From Solicoccozyma terricola (lineage: Eukaryota > Basidiomycota > Tremellomycetes > Filobasidiales > Piskurozymaceae), in assembly GCA_001600875.1 (NCBI GenBank), contig BCLD01000019.1:350601-414600 (forward strand): 64,000 nucleotides of DNA. Direction: 5' to 3'. This document shows, piece after piece, positions 28,384 to 39,453 of this stretch (position 1 is its first letter; every line of letters starts with the position of its first letter). The notes below the pieces were generated by a model. The model searched no databases, was not told the origin of the DNA, and saw nothing but the letters and a program-made list of their open reading frames with translations. The position numbers and the translations under genes are program-made.

Positions 28384-28681
28384 TCAATCCGAAGAAGGCA
28401 CGACATTCTTCTTTACCGGAGCGTCGGACCTCTTGGCTACAAGTGGTTCAAGCGTATTAGTCGTATGGATCCAGCAGCTTGGAGATTTACTCCTACTCAC
28501 CCATCGGGTATGGCCTAAGCTGTCTCCTCATCTGACTGGACGCATCCTTGTCTCTGAGCCATCGAGGTACCGCTGCAGGCTCCTGGACAGAGGGAGTCGC
28601 GTTGGGAAGAGCGTCTGGGCTGGCCTGGACCAAGCAGCTGGCGGCGAACACGGCGGCGGTGATGATCATGCTGAACTTCAT
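28384..28681 (-). CDS. small secreted peptide precursor, unknown
   Basis: Two exons, 28681-28501 and 28436-28384 (234 nt, 77 aa), with canonical GTGAGT...GTAG splice sites. The product begins with a clear signal peptide (MKFSMIITAAVFAASCLVQA, residues 1-20). A Pro/Ala-rich segment follows with one N-glycosylation sequon (NAT, 27-29), an RR pair (52-53), and a KR pair (62-63) shortly before the C-terminal 14 residues (SDAPVKKNVVPSSD). KR is the usual Kex2-type cleavage site, so the C-terminus could be released as a peptide; this is inference. The only Cys is inside the signal peptide. A TATA box sits 124 bases upstream. I recognise no family. Alternatives are a small cell-wall or effector-like protein. 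Confidence 0.65.
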
Positions 28682-28804
28682 GATTGATGTGAGAGGATTC
28701 GGAGGTTGTGTGTAGGTGGTTGTGGTGGAGGGTTGGTTGCGCTGAGTGAGATGTGGATGTTGGGCAATGGTAGATTGTCTGTGCTTTTCGCGTCGAAGGA
28801 GCCC

Positions 28805-28812
28805 TTTATATA
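28805..28812 (-). promoter_or_regulatory. TATA box of the secreted peptide gene
   Basis: TATATAAA read on the minus strand, about 125 bases before the ATG at 28681. TATA boxes this clear are rare in the window and suggest regulated expression. Confidence 0.6.
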
Positions 28813-30019
28813 GGGTGAACGGTCAGTACTGCCAGAAGCGTTGCCACCGGACATTGCTGCCAACTGGGATCACGACCGAGGCCTGCTATACTGCTCGCTG
28901 CCGACAAGACAGGAGCCCAGGATGCTCTGGTGTGATGGTGAATCCGCCCACCGCCACCGGGAGTGCTGGGCTTGGGACGCGTTTTGTGCCTGGCAGGAGC
29001 GCGTTCGACAAGGGAAGCATCTATACGAATAGTGGATTGACAGGTCGACTTGGATGGAATGCTCAGACGTTCCAGTGTTGAGGTGAATGCAGGGGAGAGT
29101 GGGCGTAGGCGGGCGTGGGGGTGACGATGACGCGACGGGAGAGATGCCGGGGAGAACATCCAATGGGAACATCCAATGGGGCGTGCTATTTGCTCATTGA
29201 CCCTCCGTGGCTTGGAACGCCGGTCTCACCTTACTCATTTGCCTGTATCCCGATGCCAACTACAACTCCGCAATGTGCAATTCACAGCAATTCGCAACAA
29301 CGTATCCCCGAATTATAACAAAACTCGTAGTACATTTCAAAAACATAAAACAGCTCTAGTGCTGTCGTGAGAACTGCTGTATTTTCAAACCCCTAATCAG
29401 TGACATGTAAGGTCTTGGCAGGCTTTCTGGGATCCTCACCTTCAATCATATCCCCTAGGAACCATCGCGCTCCACAATTGACCTGACATTCTATCCTCTG
29501 CCGTCATCCCCGCTCGTGCTGTGATTGCTTCGGCGTTGCAGGTCTGAACTTGAGGTCGATCGGCGGCACCGGGACAGGGACGGGTCGCGGTTGTTGAGGA
29601 TTGACCAGCAGAGGAGGATGTGGGTTGTGAAAGATTTTCAGGAGGCCGATGGAAGTCGCAATCCATCGACACCTTGGCCACCATTGTCATTGCGTGGCTA
29701 TTCCCATCGACCTGATTCGAGGTATTCAACCCCTTACTTTGATTGAGCTCAGCGGGAAGATGCATCGTGCAGCAAAATCGACTTGGCTTGTGGTGCAAAG
29801 AGATAACATCGCAACACCTGCACATATCCTTGCGAACTGTCTTCTATATTTCCCATCCCATTGTACTGAGGTTGAATGAAAGGAGGATCCAGGGGTCGGT
29901 GAGCAAAGGGTTTCAATCACCAAATTGATCACGTGCTGTATTTCTCATACATCACACCTCTTATTCCTATTCCGCCAAAGATAATCTGGTGCAACATTTA
30001 CACGACCAAATACCCAAAC
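28813..30019. other. 1.2 kb intergenic, no confident gene
   Basis: Contains several unspliced frames up to about 127 codons on the minus strand (29442-29825), with no recognisable domain, signal or consistent splice structure. It lies upstream of the secreted peptide gene (-) and the small membrane protein (+), so it may be a large divergent promoter region. Confidence 0.45.
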
Positions 30020-30271
30020 ATGTCCCTCCCTCCAAGACCTCCACCTCGTCGTGCACCTAACCCTTTCCTCCTTCTCGGTATCGTAGTGCTCGCAACCGGA
30101 TCGTTTTTCTGGGTCACCGAAAAGAAAAAGTCTCAACCGTTGGGTCGCAAGATGGCTCAAAGTCTGTTGATACCGAGAAGAGAATGTGAGGTGGGGGAGG
30201 AGGAACTAGAGAGACCGCGGGTGGCGAATAGAACACAGGAAGGGGTGGTGGATAAGCAACGAGCTGTTTGA
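30020..30271 (+). CDS. small single-pass membrane protein, unknown
   Basis: Single exon of 83 codons plus stop. The N-terminus is proline/arginine-rich (MSLPPRPPPRRAPNPF), followed by one hydrophobic helix (LLLGIVVLATGSFFWVT, residues about 17-33) and a Lys/Arg/Glu-rich C-terminus. The layout, with basic residues before and after a short helix, resembles small mitochondrial inner-membrane or ER tail proteins, but no family is evident. The upstream sequence is AT-rich, and ATG 30020 is preceded by CAAAC. It might be longer if a downstream exon exists. A G-run follows the stop. Confidence 0.6.
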   Translation: MSLPPRPPPRRAPNPFLLLGIVVLATGSFFWVTEKKKSQPLGRKMAQSLLIPRRECEVGEEELERPRVANRTQEGVVDKQRAV

Positions 30272-30803
30272 GACCCCGCGGGGGGGGGGGGGGAAGAAGG
30301 GGGGGAAGTTGGCGAGACCGCAGCACCCCCGAGGTTTCATTTGGTGCTGGACATTTTATCGCCTTGATTAGCAGATATCCGCGACGGACGGGACCTGACC
30401 TGTAAAACAATAAGGATTCACTGCAGCTTACAGGGTGAGTGATGTCCTTACCGTTCTTGCTCGGTCGATCCTAATGTATTCTCAATCCCTTGTGAAGGTT
30501 AAATGATCGTATCCTCTCATCGCGACGCGAGCTGAAGAGGTAGGCTGGCTGGGTGGGGAGTGTAAGGATGTGGGAATGCCACTGGATGTAGCAGATACAT
30601 GGGTAGATGAACATTTGTACAATCTATAGGGTCGTTGACCACCATCCAACGACATTCTTTGTTACCCAAGTGAAGACGACATGTTTCAATCCGCGGATAT
30701 CATTTGAACCGAAGCTTGGACCGGAAGGGAGATCGGATGAAGTGTTGTATTACTTGTACCATCCAATCGTCTGAAGTTGAACGGTCTGAGCTACCCGACC
30801 GTC
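30272..30803. other. intergenic region, SPT2 promoter
   Basis: Begins with a poly-G run (30279-30293) and contains no frame of note. The last 150 bases are the probable SPT2 promoter; no TATA box is seen. Confidence 0.5.
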
Positions 30804-32459
30804 ATGTCCTCGGTACGTTCATCGACACAGGGCAAAGATCTTAAAGACCATTCCATCACTAACAACCGAGGTGATGACCGGCACCTTTTTCTAGTTCAAA
30901 GACCTGATGGTAGCTCAAGCTGCGAAAGCAGCTCGTGAGAAACGAGAGCTTGAACTAGCTCAACAGCAACAGAAAGCCAAGGAGAGACAATGGCAGGAGG
31001 AGAAGAATCGAGTGAGCGGTATACAGGAATCCGGTAGAGGTTGCACATCACACTGACATCCCGCTACGCCGCCGACGAAACAGCGAGCGAAGGAGGACGA
31101 GGAACGTCTGAAGAGACTACGAGCTATGGCTCGACAGAAGGAGAAGGAAGGAATGGAGGTGGAACGAAAGAAATTGGAAGGAGAGGATACGTCAATCAAG
31201 ACTGATTCGATCGACAAGAAACATTTGATCGCTGCAGCCAAGGTAAGCATGAATGATCGGGATATGTGTGAGTGGAGGGACTGGGCCCACCAGCTAACCA
31301 ACCCTTTGAAGTAGTCTCTAGGTCTTCTCAAGCCCAAGCAATCAAGTCATCCTTCCACTACCCAAACCAACACCGCTGGCCCTAGTCGAATACCATCTCA
31401 AACTGGCGTTACCCGCACTCCAAGAGAACCAAAACCAACCATTCAACTCTCTCAGGCAGAACGTCGCGCATTGAGAGCTGCTAGAGAATTTGAAGATGAA
31501 TCGACATCGTCAGCTGTGAAGAGGAAGAATACAAACAAGGTGTTGAATCGGATGTCCGAGTCCAATGCGTCTCGATTGTCGCCAAGTGGTAGCGTGAGCC
31601 ATGGTAAGAAGCTATCTGTTGGAAGTTCACCTATAGTCGCTTCACCCAAGAATGGTGGTAGAGAGGTGGAAAGGGAAAGAGGACCGAACAAGGGTAATCG
31701 GAATATTACGATGGAAAATCAACGGGTTGTCACTCGGGACAAGGGGAATGATAGTTTAATCACGAATCAACGTCCTCATCCCGTCAAACAAGAGAGAACC
31801 AGCCTAGGAGAAAGATCACGACGAGTTTCCGAGGGAGAAAACGTTGGTCGATTGCAAGACAAAGGGAAACAACGCGAAAGGAATGACGGAGATCATCATG
31901 GGAATGGAAAACGAGTTGTGTCAGCACCTGAGCGTAAGAGGGTTGAATCTAACAGTAACTCTGAGAACAAGCGTCGTCGAAAGACACCATCTGTTGAATC
32001 GTCGGATGATACGGATGATTCGGATGATCTGGATAGGGATGACGATTTACATCGATCCAAGAAGCGAGTGAGACCGTTGAAGAAGAGTCGGAGTGAGGAG
32101 CGTGGGTATGGTGGAGGAGGAGGTGGGAGTATCCTCGCTCAGCATGGATTGGATATCCATCAGTTGTTCGGGAGGAAAGGAGGAAGGGAGAAGTATGTGT
32201 CTTGTTTTTTTTTTCTCCTTTTACCGATGGTCGTGAACTAGCAGCTAACGTGTTGTATGTCTCTGACTACATTCACAGATACATCGATGATTCATCTTCA
32301 TCGGATATGGAAGCGTCACCTGCTGCGATTGCTCGAGAAGAAGCTCGAGCTGCCAGACTTGCTCGAGAAGCGGATCGATTGGAAGAAGAGAAGGAGAAGC
32401 GACGAGCTGAGGAGAAGCGTAGACGGAGACTGGCGTTGGAGAGGGGTGTTGGTGGATGA
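30804..32459 (+). CDS. SPT2: SPT2 family histone chaperone
   Basis: Chromatin protein that binds H3-H4 during transcription elongation. Exons 30804-30812, 30895-31011, 31084-31242, 31315-32192 and 32279-32459 give 1344 nt, 447 aa. The first exon is only 9 nt (Met-Ser-Ser) and joins to FKDLMVAQAAKA, matching the conserved MSSFxxLxxxA start. The middle is basic and Ser-rich with an acidic patch (DDTDDSDDLDRDDD). The C-terminal SPT2 domain reads LDIHQLFGRKGGREKYIDDS, then SDMEASPAAIAREEARAARL, the histone-contact region. The tail is strongly Lys/Arg/Glu. A CACTAAC branch site precedes exon 2. Confidence 0.9.
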
Positions 32460-33268
32460 CTACGACGAATAGGCATGACGGTAGATTGCATTTGGTTGAC
32501 TGCGCCTGCCCATGCATGGATGCTGAGACGCCTCTATGGTCGGCGCAGCATCTGGCGAATGAGATTGTGCTCTCTTCTCTGTCCCGGTCGGTGTATGTGC
32601 CATAGTCGCATAGTCGCATAGTCGCATACCGGTCTCTGACCACTGTCCAGATGGTGTGTGGGGTGGGTGGTGAGCATCCCATCGGTGACTAGCCCCATGC
32701 GACCTCCCATACGGTGCGCACCAGCTGGTCCCCCCGCCCCCGCCTCCCGCCCGGTTGTTGTGCGGTGGCGAGGCGACGGCGAACCCCAGATGAAAAGGAT
32801 TAGCGCGACCCGGGGCACAGGGGTAGACACCACCATCATCACCACCACCACCACCACCATCGCAGCTCACACACACCGCACAGTCACATCCCTCCCTCCC
32901 TGCGTACGCTGCAGTCGACTGCCTCGCACCGACACCATACCCCCACACCCCACCGTCACTGGTCTTCGCCAGGTCGTACCACCAAAGGAACCCAATCGCA
33001 CTCCATTTCCCAACTTGATACAACCCACGGACGGACCAATTCCAACCAACGTCGACCACGGTCTCCACGACAAAGGAGAGGCCCTCGTCTACAGTTTACA
33101 CACCAGTCCATCCTAACGGAATATCTCTTTCTTCCAATCAGACCGGTCACCTCTTATCAAACACCCGGTGCATCTCCCCACGTCCCCATCTCAACAATAG
33201 ACCCCCCTCCCCAACCCCAACCCCCCACCCACCCACCCGACCCTTCCTTCTTATCTGTATAGGACACT
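32460..33268. promoter_or_regulatory. intergenic and PAL1 promoter with octamer repeat
   Basis: Contains three and a half copies of CATAGTCG (32601-32628), CAC repeats near 32830-32860 and a long CA/C-rich tract just before the gene. The sequence TATAG at 33258-33262 could be the acceptor of a 5' UTR intron. No confident gene lies here. Confidence 0.45.
32601..32628. repeat. CATAGTCG octamer, 3.5 tandem copies
   Basis: Perfect tandem copies in the region between SPT2 and PAL1. Confidence 0.9.
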
Positions 33269-35892
33269 ATGGCGTACCAATCCAGTAGCACCATTCGTGC
33301 CGTCAGCGGACGAACTGAAAACCCATTCGAGAGTGTTGAAGAGCGGTCTGCATCATATGCAATTGAAGATTTAACGGATTTTCAAGGTGCTTATGTACCC
33401 GTCAACACCGATAATTCTACAATATACCCATCAGGTGGTGTTTCTGGACAAGCTTATCGGAATGGAATAAAATCAATGTATTCTACTGGGACCCCAATCA
33501 CCAACAACAACAACAACAACAACAACAACACGAAACGTACGGATAATACGGGTTTGGAGAGGAATCAATTCTCTTCCGACGGTATCTCATCGGTTCCTAG
33601 TCCATTTGCAAAGGATGATATATACGATGAAAGGTTGGGAGTGGTTGATAAATCGAGACCTCGTTTCAACAAGACTCAGACTAGGTAAGTGGTATTGTCT
33701 TCTATGTTCACCCTCCGATAAAATGGGAGTGTACTTTTGAAGTTCGACCAACCCCCCCCCCCCCCCCTCCTTCTTTTCTTCCTCCCGCCTTCCCTGCACC
33801 TAAAGAAAGAAAAATGTCCTGATCTTTGATTTCCTTGATTTCCTTTCAAACCAAAAAAAAAAACACCCAGTGCAAACATATCTTCTCGACCACCTCAGAT
33901 TCCAGCAAAAGTTCGTAGATCAATGTCTCACGATTCAGTTCCAGGTTCGCCTGTTGGTGTATCAGGTATCACTAGTGGATTGACGGGGGTTAAACTTGTA
34001 CCTGTCAAGGAGAAAGTTGGGTAAGTGGTTGATTCGCCGAGGCGGGGCCGGGGGGGGGGGGAACCCGAATCGTCTCTTTGTAATGTGAATCGCTTATCAT
34101 TCGATGCGTTATCATAGCTCAAAACACGCAGATGTTATTGATTTTTGGGACGGTACTGGGATAGGGAAGAGCAGTGAGTGATATTTTTTGGGATCCTGGG
34201 TTTGTTTGCTGTTTATCGAGGGGGTCCGAGGGGCTAAATCCCGTTTTGGGCGTTGATTTTCCAATTGGTTATGGCAGTGTGGCATCAGTGAGTATACCAT
34301 TTTCTCCTTGGATACTTGGTTTTCTTTTCTTTGTCTTTTCAGTCATCTGATACGGGTTTTGTGTGAACCTCCTTTAATTCAGTTCTGGACCTTACGATGC
34401 AGCAGCACCATCTCGTAATCTCCACACACCTCATACCAAAGCTCCGATGTCAGCGTTCATTCCACCCAACGAACCTCATTCTGCTCCAATTTCAACACCA
34501 GACTCACGTGAAGAGTCATCTGAATCACTCTCCATCTCCGCACCTGGTCATCAATCTACATTCGATCGTCATCGTCAAGGTTCAACAGGAGGGAATAATG
34601 TACCCAAAATATCTCAAAGAGCTCAACATGCACTTCGTCAAGGACGAAACGCTAGTAGTCCCAGTTTATCAGGTGGTTTATCCGCTCAATATTCAACCAG
34701 TATGCCGAATTCAGGTGGTTATTTCGCAGTAACGAGTGGTGGTGATGGCGGTGTTGATGAGAGACGACAAAAGGAAAAGGAAAGGGAACAGAAGCGGAGA
34801 GCGATGCAAGCTGCTTGGGGAGTTGACACGCGTGAGTCTGCTGTGAAAAGAAGGAGATTCGGTGACTAACGAACGACCTTTGGGAATGCGCAGCCGAGCC
34901 ATACGAGGAGTTTGGGGGTACGGCGACTAGCCCGACTTTGGAGGAGCCGTATGAGTGTGAGTACTGAAGATAGGCCGAGGATGATCTTCTGCCGGGTCCT
35001 TAGTTCACTGACCAAACACGTTTAAACGAACAGTACCCGATGATCCAACGCCGCTGCCGACATCACCGGGGTGGGGTATGCGGTCTCCACAGTTGTACCT
35101 CTCGACGTCGCGCCAGTCTCCGGCTTTCGAGGATGGTCCGCCGAGTCCTGGAGAGTACTTTCCGACATCACCTGATGGTAGTAGGGGTGGTGCAGGTGTA
35201 AAGAGGAACAAAAGCTTCATGCAGAAAATCAAATCAATGGTGAATAACTGCGAGGATTAAATGCGCATTTTTTGTTTTTATTTTGCACAGCTAATCGCAG
35301 ATTTCTCTCGCAGCGTGAGAATCCGAACGTCCCTCTTGGTGGTTCCAGGACCTCGTCATCCGGCCAACTCGATGACCGCGCTCTTCAACGCACTTCCACT
35401 GGTACGCCCACTGACGAGTCTGGCTCAACTTCAACCCATGGTGGTAGTGGTAGTACCTCCACCGTTCCGCTACCTCAAAAGACACAACGGAACTCCTTCC
35501 TCAACCTTCGGCGGCCCAGCAAACAAGGCCCTGACCCTGTACTTCCTGGTAGTCCGGAAGCAAGTGAGGAGTTTTTGGCAGACGCCGACCGGGCCGAACA
35601 GCCGACATTTCAAAGCAAGGTTATACCCCCACGCCATCGGTCGGGCAGCAACGCTGGCCTGAACGGTGGATTCGCTGCACTTGTCCAAACGAGATCGAGG
35701 AGCAAGACATCGAGTCGCGAGAAGGGACTCCCTCCCCCGCCTCCCCAACCTGTCATGCCTGATTTCAGCGAGGCATCGACGGAACCGCGGCTCAGATTTG
35801 ATGGCAACGAGAAGGGAGATGCCGAGTTGGATGGTGGTCTCAGGAGGAAATCGAGTATAGTGAAGAAGCTGAGGGACAGGATGTCGAGATAG
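33269..35892 (+). CDS. PAL1: PAL1 family cell-morphology protein
   Basis: Fungal protein linked to endocytic sites and polarised growth through Sla2/actin in yeasts. The diagnostic Pal1 core is split over small exons: ADVIDFWDGTGIGKS (near 34130-34173), then MWHHSGPYDAAAPSRN (near 34278-34420), followed by PMSAFIPPNEP. N-terminal NPF (NPFES, residues about 17-21) is a possible EH-domain ligand. Further along are Ser/Pro-rich disordered segments, a basic coiled-coil-like piece (RRQKEKEREQKRRAMQAAWG) and a C-terminal basic tail (KSSIVKKLRDRMSR). At least seven introns are visible; intron 1 has a poly-C run and intron 2 a poly-G run. Exon edges in the middle are approximate. The family core makes the call secure. 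Confidence 0.88.
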
Positions 35893-36260
35893 ACGATAAG
35901 CGTCTGATGGACGATGAATCTCTTTTGCGGCCATTTTTGTATTTTCGTTTTCCCGCAGAATTATCGTACTCTCTGTGCTATCCATTTGTTTCGTTAGTGG
36001 TAGATGGATGAGGAAAGTATGATCGACTACCGATGCCCTGGACTTATACTCAGTCGAATGCACCTTTTTGTGACAGATGGAAAAGGTAAGACCGGACTTG
36101 GGCAGATGCTTTCTGCCCTGTCCTGAGGACCCTTGGAATCGCTGAAGCATAAGATCATGAATGCATTTCTTCAAACGCCAAACGCCAGTTCACAATGCCC
36201 TAGACCATCCAGTGGTCATTGATATGGAGTACAGTTATGACAGGTCGTCCCCGACGCTCT
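35893..36260. other. convergent intergenic region, PAL1 / ALG3
   Basis: 3' flanks of two convergent genes. Nothing else is evident. Confidence 0.5.
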
Positions 36261-38424
36261 CTATAGACCTTTCTTCGTGTCTCGACTTCCCGACAATCTA
36301 TCGACTCTCACACCCCCACCGACCATTTCCTTTGCCAACCACGTCCCAACGAGGAGCATCAGATGCCCGCCCAGCAGTCCAATAGATGCGATCTTGGAAG
36401 GTGGATAAGCATTCCAGCCGTAGAATATCAGAAGGTAAGCCGCCGCCCTGCAAAGAGATTTGGAGTAATCAGTCTCTGTAGCTGTTCTCGGATTGCTCAA
36501 AACCCACCCAACCATGAATCCGACATTCGACTTCCCTGTTCCGATCCATCCGCACCAGAATAAGAGCGGTAATTGATGCGCATACCATGAGAAGAATTGA
36601 TAGTGAAGGGAGCGAGCGAATATGATACCGATCAGGTTCGAGGTGAAGAGAGTGTATGCAATGTCTAGAGTTTTAGGGATCGAATGTGAGCACGATTCTG
36701 CATTACTATAGAAAAGCTCGCTCACGGAATCTACTGCCAGCTGCATTCTGTGGAACAGGTGCTCTATCCCAGGTACTCAGTGCTCTTTGCAGGACGTGAC
36801 TTGTACCTCCTGGAATTACAGCTGACCACCTGAACCATCCAAACAAAACAAGCGCAACAAGCTGTTATCGATTGCTAATAATCAGCATAATTGCTTAGCT
36901 TTCGCAATCAAGGTACTCTCACATGACCACCTAGCAGCATCTTGCTCATCTGATCTCCTTCAAATATCTCCTTGCCAACAAAATTCCAATTCACGCTCCA
37001 TTTAAATAAAAATTGTCTAGAGAAGTTGAATGCAGAAGTAAAGTACGACTTGGCCAATTGAGGAGTAGAAAGGAAAAATGGAAGCGGGAGGAGAATCTGT
37101 AAAAAAATGAACAATGGAGCGAACTTTGGAAATTAGCAAGGGTCGTACGTAGAACCAGACGTAGAAAGCTTACCTGAATGAGAGCCATCAAACCAAAACA
37201 TCCTATCGTTCGCTTGATACCTTGATATTGCACCAATAGCACCGCCAATCCAGGTACGAATAACAGAATGTTCATTTTAACACCTATCGCCAAGCTGTTA
37301 AAGTACGCCCAAGGATCATGTTGGTATAAACCCACTTCCCACCGCACAAGAGTACTCAACTCACCTGAAGACCACACTACCTCTCCTCCATCTCCCAAGC
37401 TGGAACAATACCACACTTGCATACAGAAACATCATCGCCAAAGGATCGTTAAAGAGACGTAAAATATAAATAGAGCGTAGACGTTTGGACAAGGTGAAAA
37501 ATGGTAGAATGAGCTGAGGAATGTGAGTGGGATCTAACAATACCATGATTCAATTTCAAGTCCATCAGCTTAGTGAAGACCGGTGTGATAGAACCGGATT
37601 GAACTCACGAGGTGACGTCTTTCCATCCTGCCTATTCTCCTCCTCCTCCTCCTCCTCCTCCTTCTCATTCCTTCCGCTCCCTGCCAACCAATACACCCAA
37701 GCTACCAATCCACAAGTAACCGTCCATACTCCCATCCACACCAATTGAGCGACTCGAATTTGCGCTGGTGAGATGAAACATCCCTCTGGATCGAAATGAG
37801 ATGGTCGTGGAGAACCTATATTGCTAGCGGAGGATCCAAGTGAGGCTGTGATAGGGAGGATGTGTTCATAGCATGAGATGGAAGGTGATGGTAGGATGTA
37901 AGAGAGAAAGGTGTAGATGTAAAGATGGAGTGCGGGGTACCTAGAAATCCAACGGGATGAAAGGAAGTGTTGGGAAACCGCATTTCAATATCAATATGAC
38001 CTTGAATAACCCACACAAGCGGACCAGTTCCACCTTCTATAAGAGAGTAATCTCGTTCCCCTGAACGGAAGAGTGCTACCTGTTGTCTGTGTTGTGTGAG
38101 GAGATATGAGCAATAGCTCTATGCTATTTTCAAATGCAAGGTCCGTTGGCATACATGTACGCCAGGTAATCAATTTGAGTGACTGAGTCAAACGAGACAT
38201 AGTCATGGATATCAGTGCGCTGGTTCCGATCAGTCAGTGGAACTCGCATTATCTTATAACTCACAGGGTACAAAGCGAATGATCGCATATGATAATACCA
38301 ACTCTCCGACCAGCCAACATCCCACAAAGGACCAGTAGTGTTGTCGTTCCAGCAGAAACGCTTTCAAGAAGTCCGCAGCAGAGGAGAGTGCGCTACGTCT
38401 TGCATGCTGTTCAGACTTGAGCAT
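36261..38424 (-). CDS. ALG3: ALG3 dolichol-P-Man alpha-1,3-mannosyltransferase
   Basis: ER multi-pass enzyme adding the first lumenal mannose to the N-glycan precursor (Man5 to Man6), using dolichol-P-mannose. Read from ATG 38424, it runs through [43 protein letters not shown] and [18 protein letters not shown]. The last is the signature Y(D/T)xxxxGxTGPLVYPA. Later come [14 protein letters not shown] and [19 protein letters not shown], then [20 protein letters not shown] and [11 protein letters not shown]. The join LV|YPA uses donor GTGGGT and acceptor CTAG. The last visible intron is a multiple of three and open in frame, so an intron-retaining form would also read through. The start is chosen because it gives the short cytosolic tail usual for ALG3. 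Confidence 0.9.
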
Positions 38425-38610
38425 GAGGAGCTGTGGGACTATGGTGGTGTTGAGTGATGCTCGCCAGGGATGTCGGTTGACGGTCGGGTCGAGTTGATGA
38501 TAGACTGCTTACGTCATATGACGCGAACCAAAATAATTTCAACACCATCCTCCATCCCATAGTTTCCCACATCGCAGTAGCATCATGGCATCCTCAATCG
38601 TCCGGCGCCA

Positions 38611-38928
38611 ATGCCAGTCATTTCGTTGTCCAGAGCATTTGTCTCGTCACCGAATGGATCGCCAGAATCCATGCTATCCAAATCTCTTCCTCTCACGGCT
38701 CTCATTCATTACACATCTACTCTCCATACTGAATATCCTACTAGTCATCTATCTACATCGGACACACAGGTTCTAGCTACTTTTCCATCGCACCTTTCAT
38801 TCCCCTCGGTCATACAGTATGCATCCTGCTACTCGGACGACTGGCAACTTTTTGTCCAAAAGCTCAGTAGCAAGGCGCTTCTCGAGCGTATCTTCATCGA
38901 TTCCGACTGGATAGATATGACGCCATAA
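38611..38928 (+). CDS. uncharacterised 105-residue frame
   Basis: Single open frame with a Ser/Thr-rich N-terminal half and a C-terminal half of ordinary composition (YASCYSDDWQLFVQKLSSKA). No family, signal peptide or membrane helix is recognised. An overlapping frame begins at 38585. It lies 187 bases from the divergent ALG3 start. Chance is a serious alternative. Confidence 0.2.
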   Translation: MPVISLSRAFVSSPNGSPESMLSKSLPLTALIHYTSTLHTEYPTSHLSTSDTQVLATFPSHLSFPSVIQYASCYSDDWQLFVQKLSSKALLERIFIDSDWIDMTP

Positions 38929-39368
38929 GACAGACTACATGGAGATTGACATCGCAGGGAAAACCTACTGTCGATGACAGCTTTCGTCGAACTCGACATA
39001 CACCATCTGGACTGTCATGCCGCAGTCACATACAGAGGTGGCTGATATCCTGGCTGATCATTGCCAAGCAGAAGCAGACAAGCAAGAGTCCGACAATGAC
39101 CTCCTATCGCACTGCGCAGCGACATCCTCCCCTGAAAGGCGTGTTGTTTCTCATTCATCACGGCGGCGCGGAGCTGCTCTCGGAATGAGGGTGCCTTCCT
39201 CACAAGCCTTCTACGAAGCAGTGCATGTAGAGTGGGGCATCTGTAACCTAGTCGCTGAGTTTCTTGGACTTGTAGCTATGGCAACCGGGAAGAACACAGC
39301 GACTGCTTGTCCCCAAACAACCTGTTACCTCACTGCGCTCCTATGGACCCCGTCGTCTTGTTCTCTTC

Positions 39369-39376
39369 TATATAAG
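39369..39376 (+). promoter_or_regulatory. TATA box of the zinc-finger/SIM gene
   Basis: TATATAAG about 85 bases before ATG 39454, in a pyrimidine-rich leader (TTCTCTTC...CATCACCGACATC repeats). Confidence 0.55.
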
Positions 39377-39453
39377 TCTCCAACACTTCTCTTCCATAAT
39401 TCCCTTCCAACATCACCGACATCACCAACATCATTTCATCATCATCATCGATA

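Larger units (their letters stand above)
38425..39453. other. 1 kb between ALG3 and zinc-finger gene
   Basis: Divergent region. Frames of 105 codons (38611-38928, +) and 145 codons (39017-39454, +) occur but show no domain or splice support. The second overlaps the TATA box and leader of the next gene, so it is probably not coding. Confidence 0.45.

Noticed and set aside
29442..29825. 127-codon minus-strand frame as a gene
   Set aside because: No homology, signal, membrane segment or splice context; considered chance.
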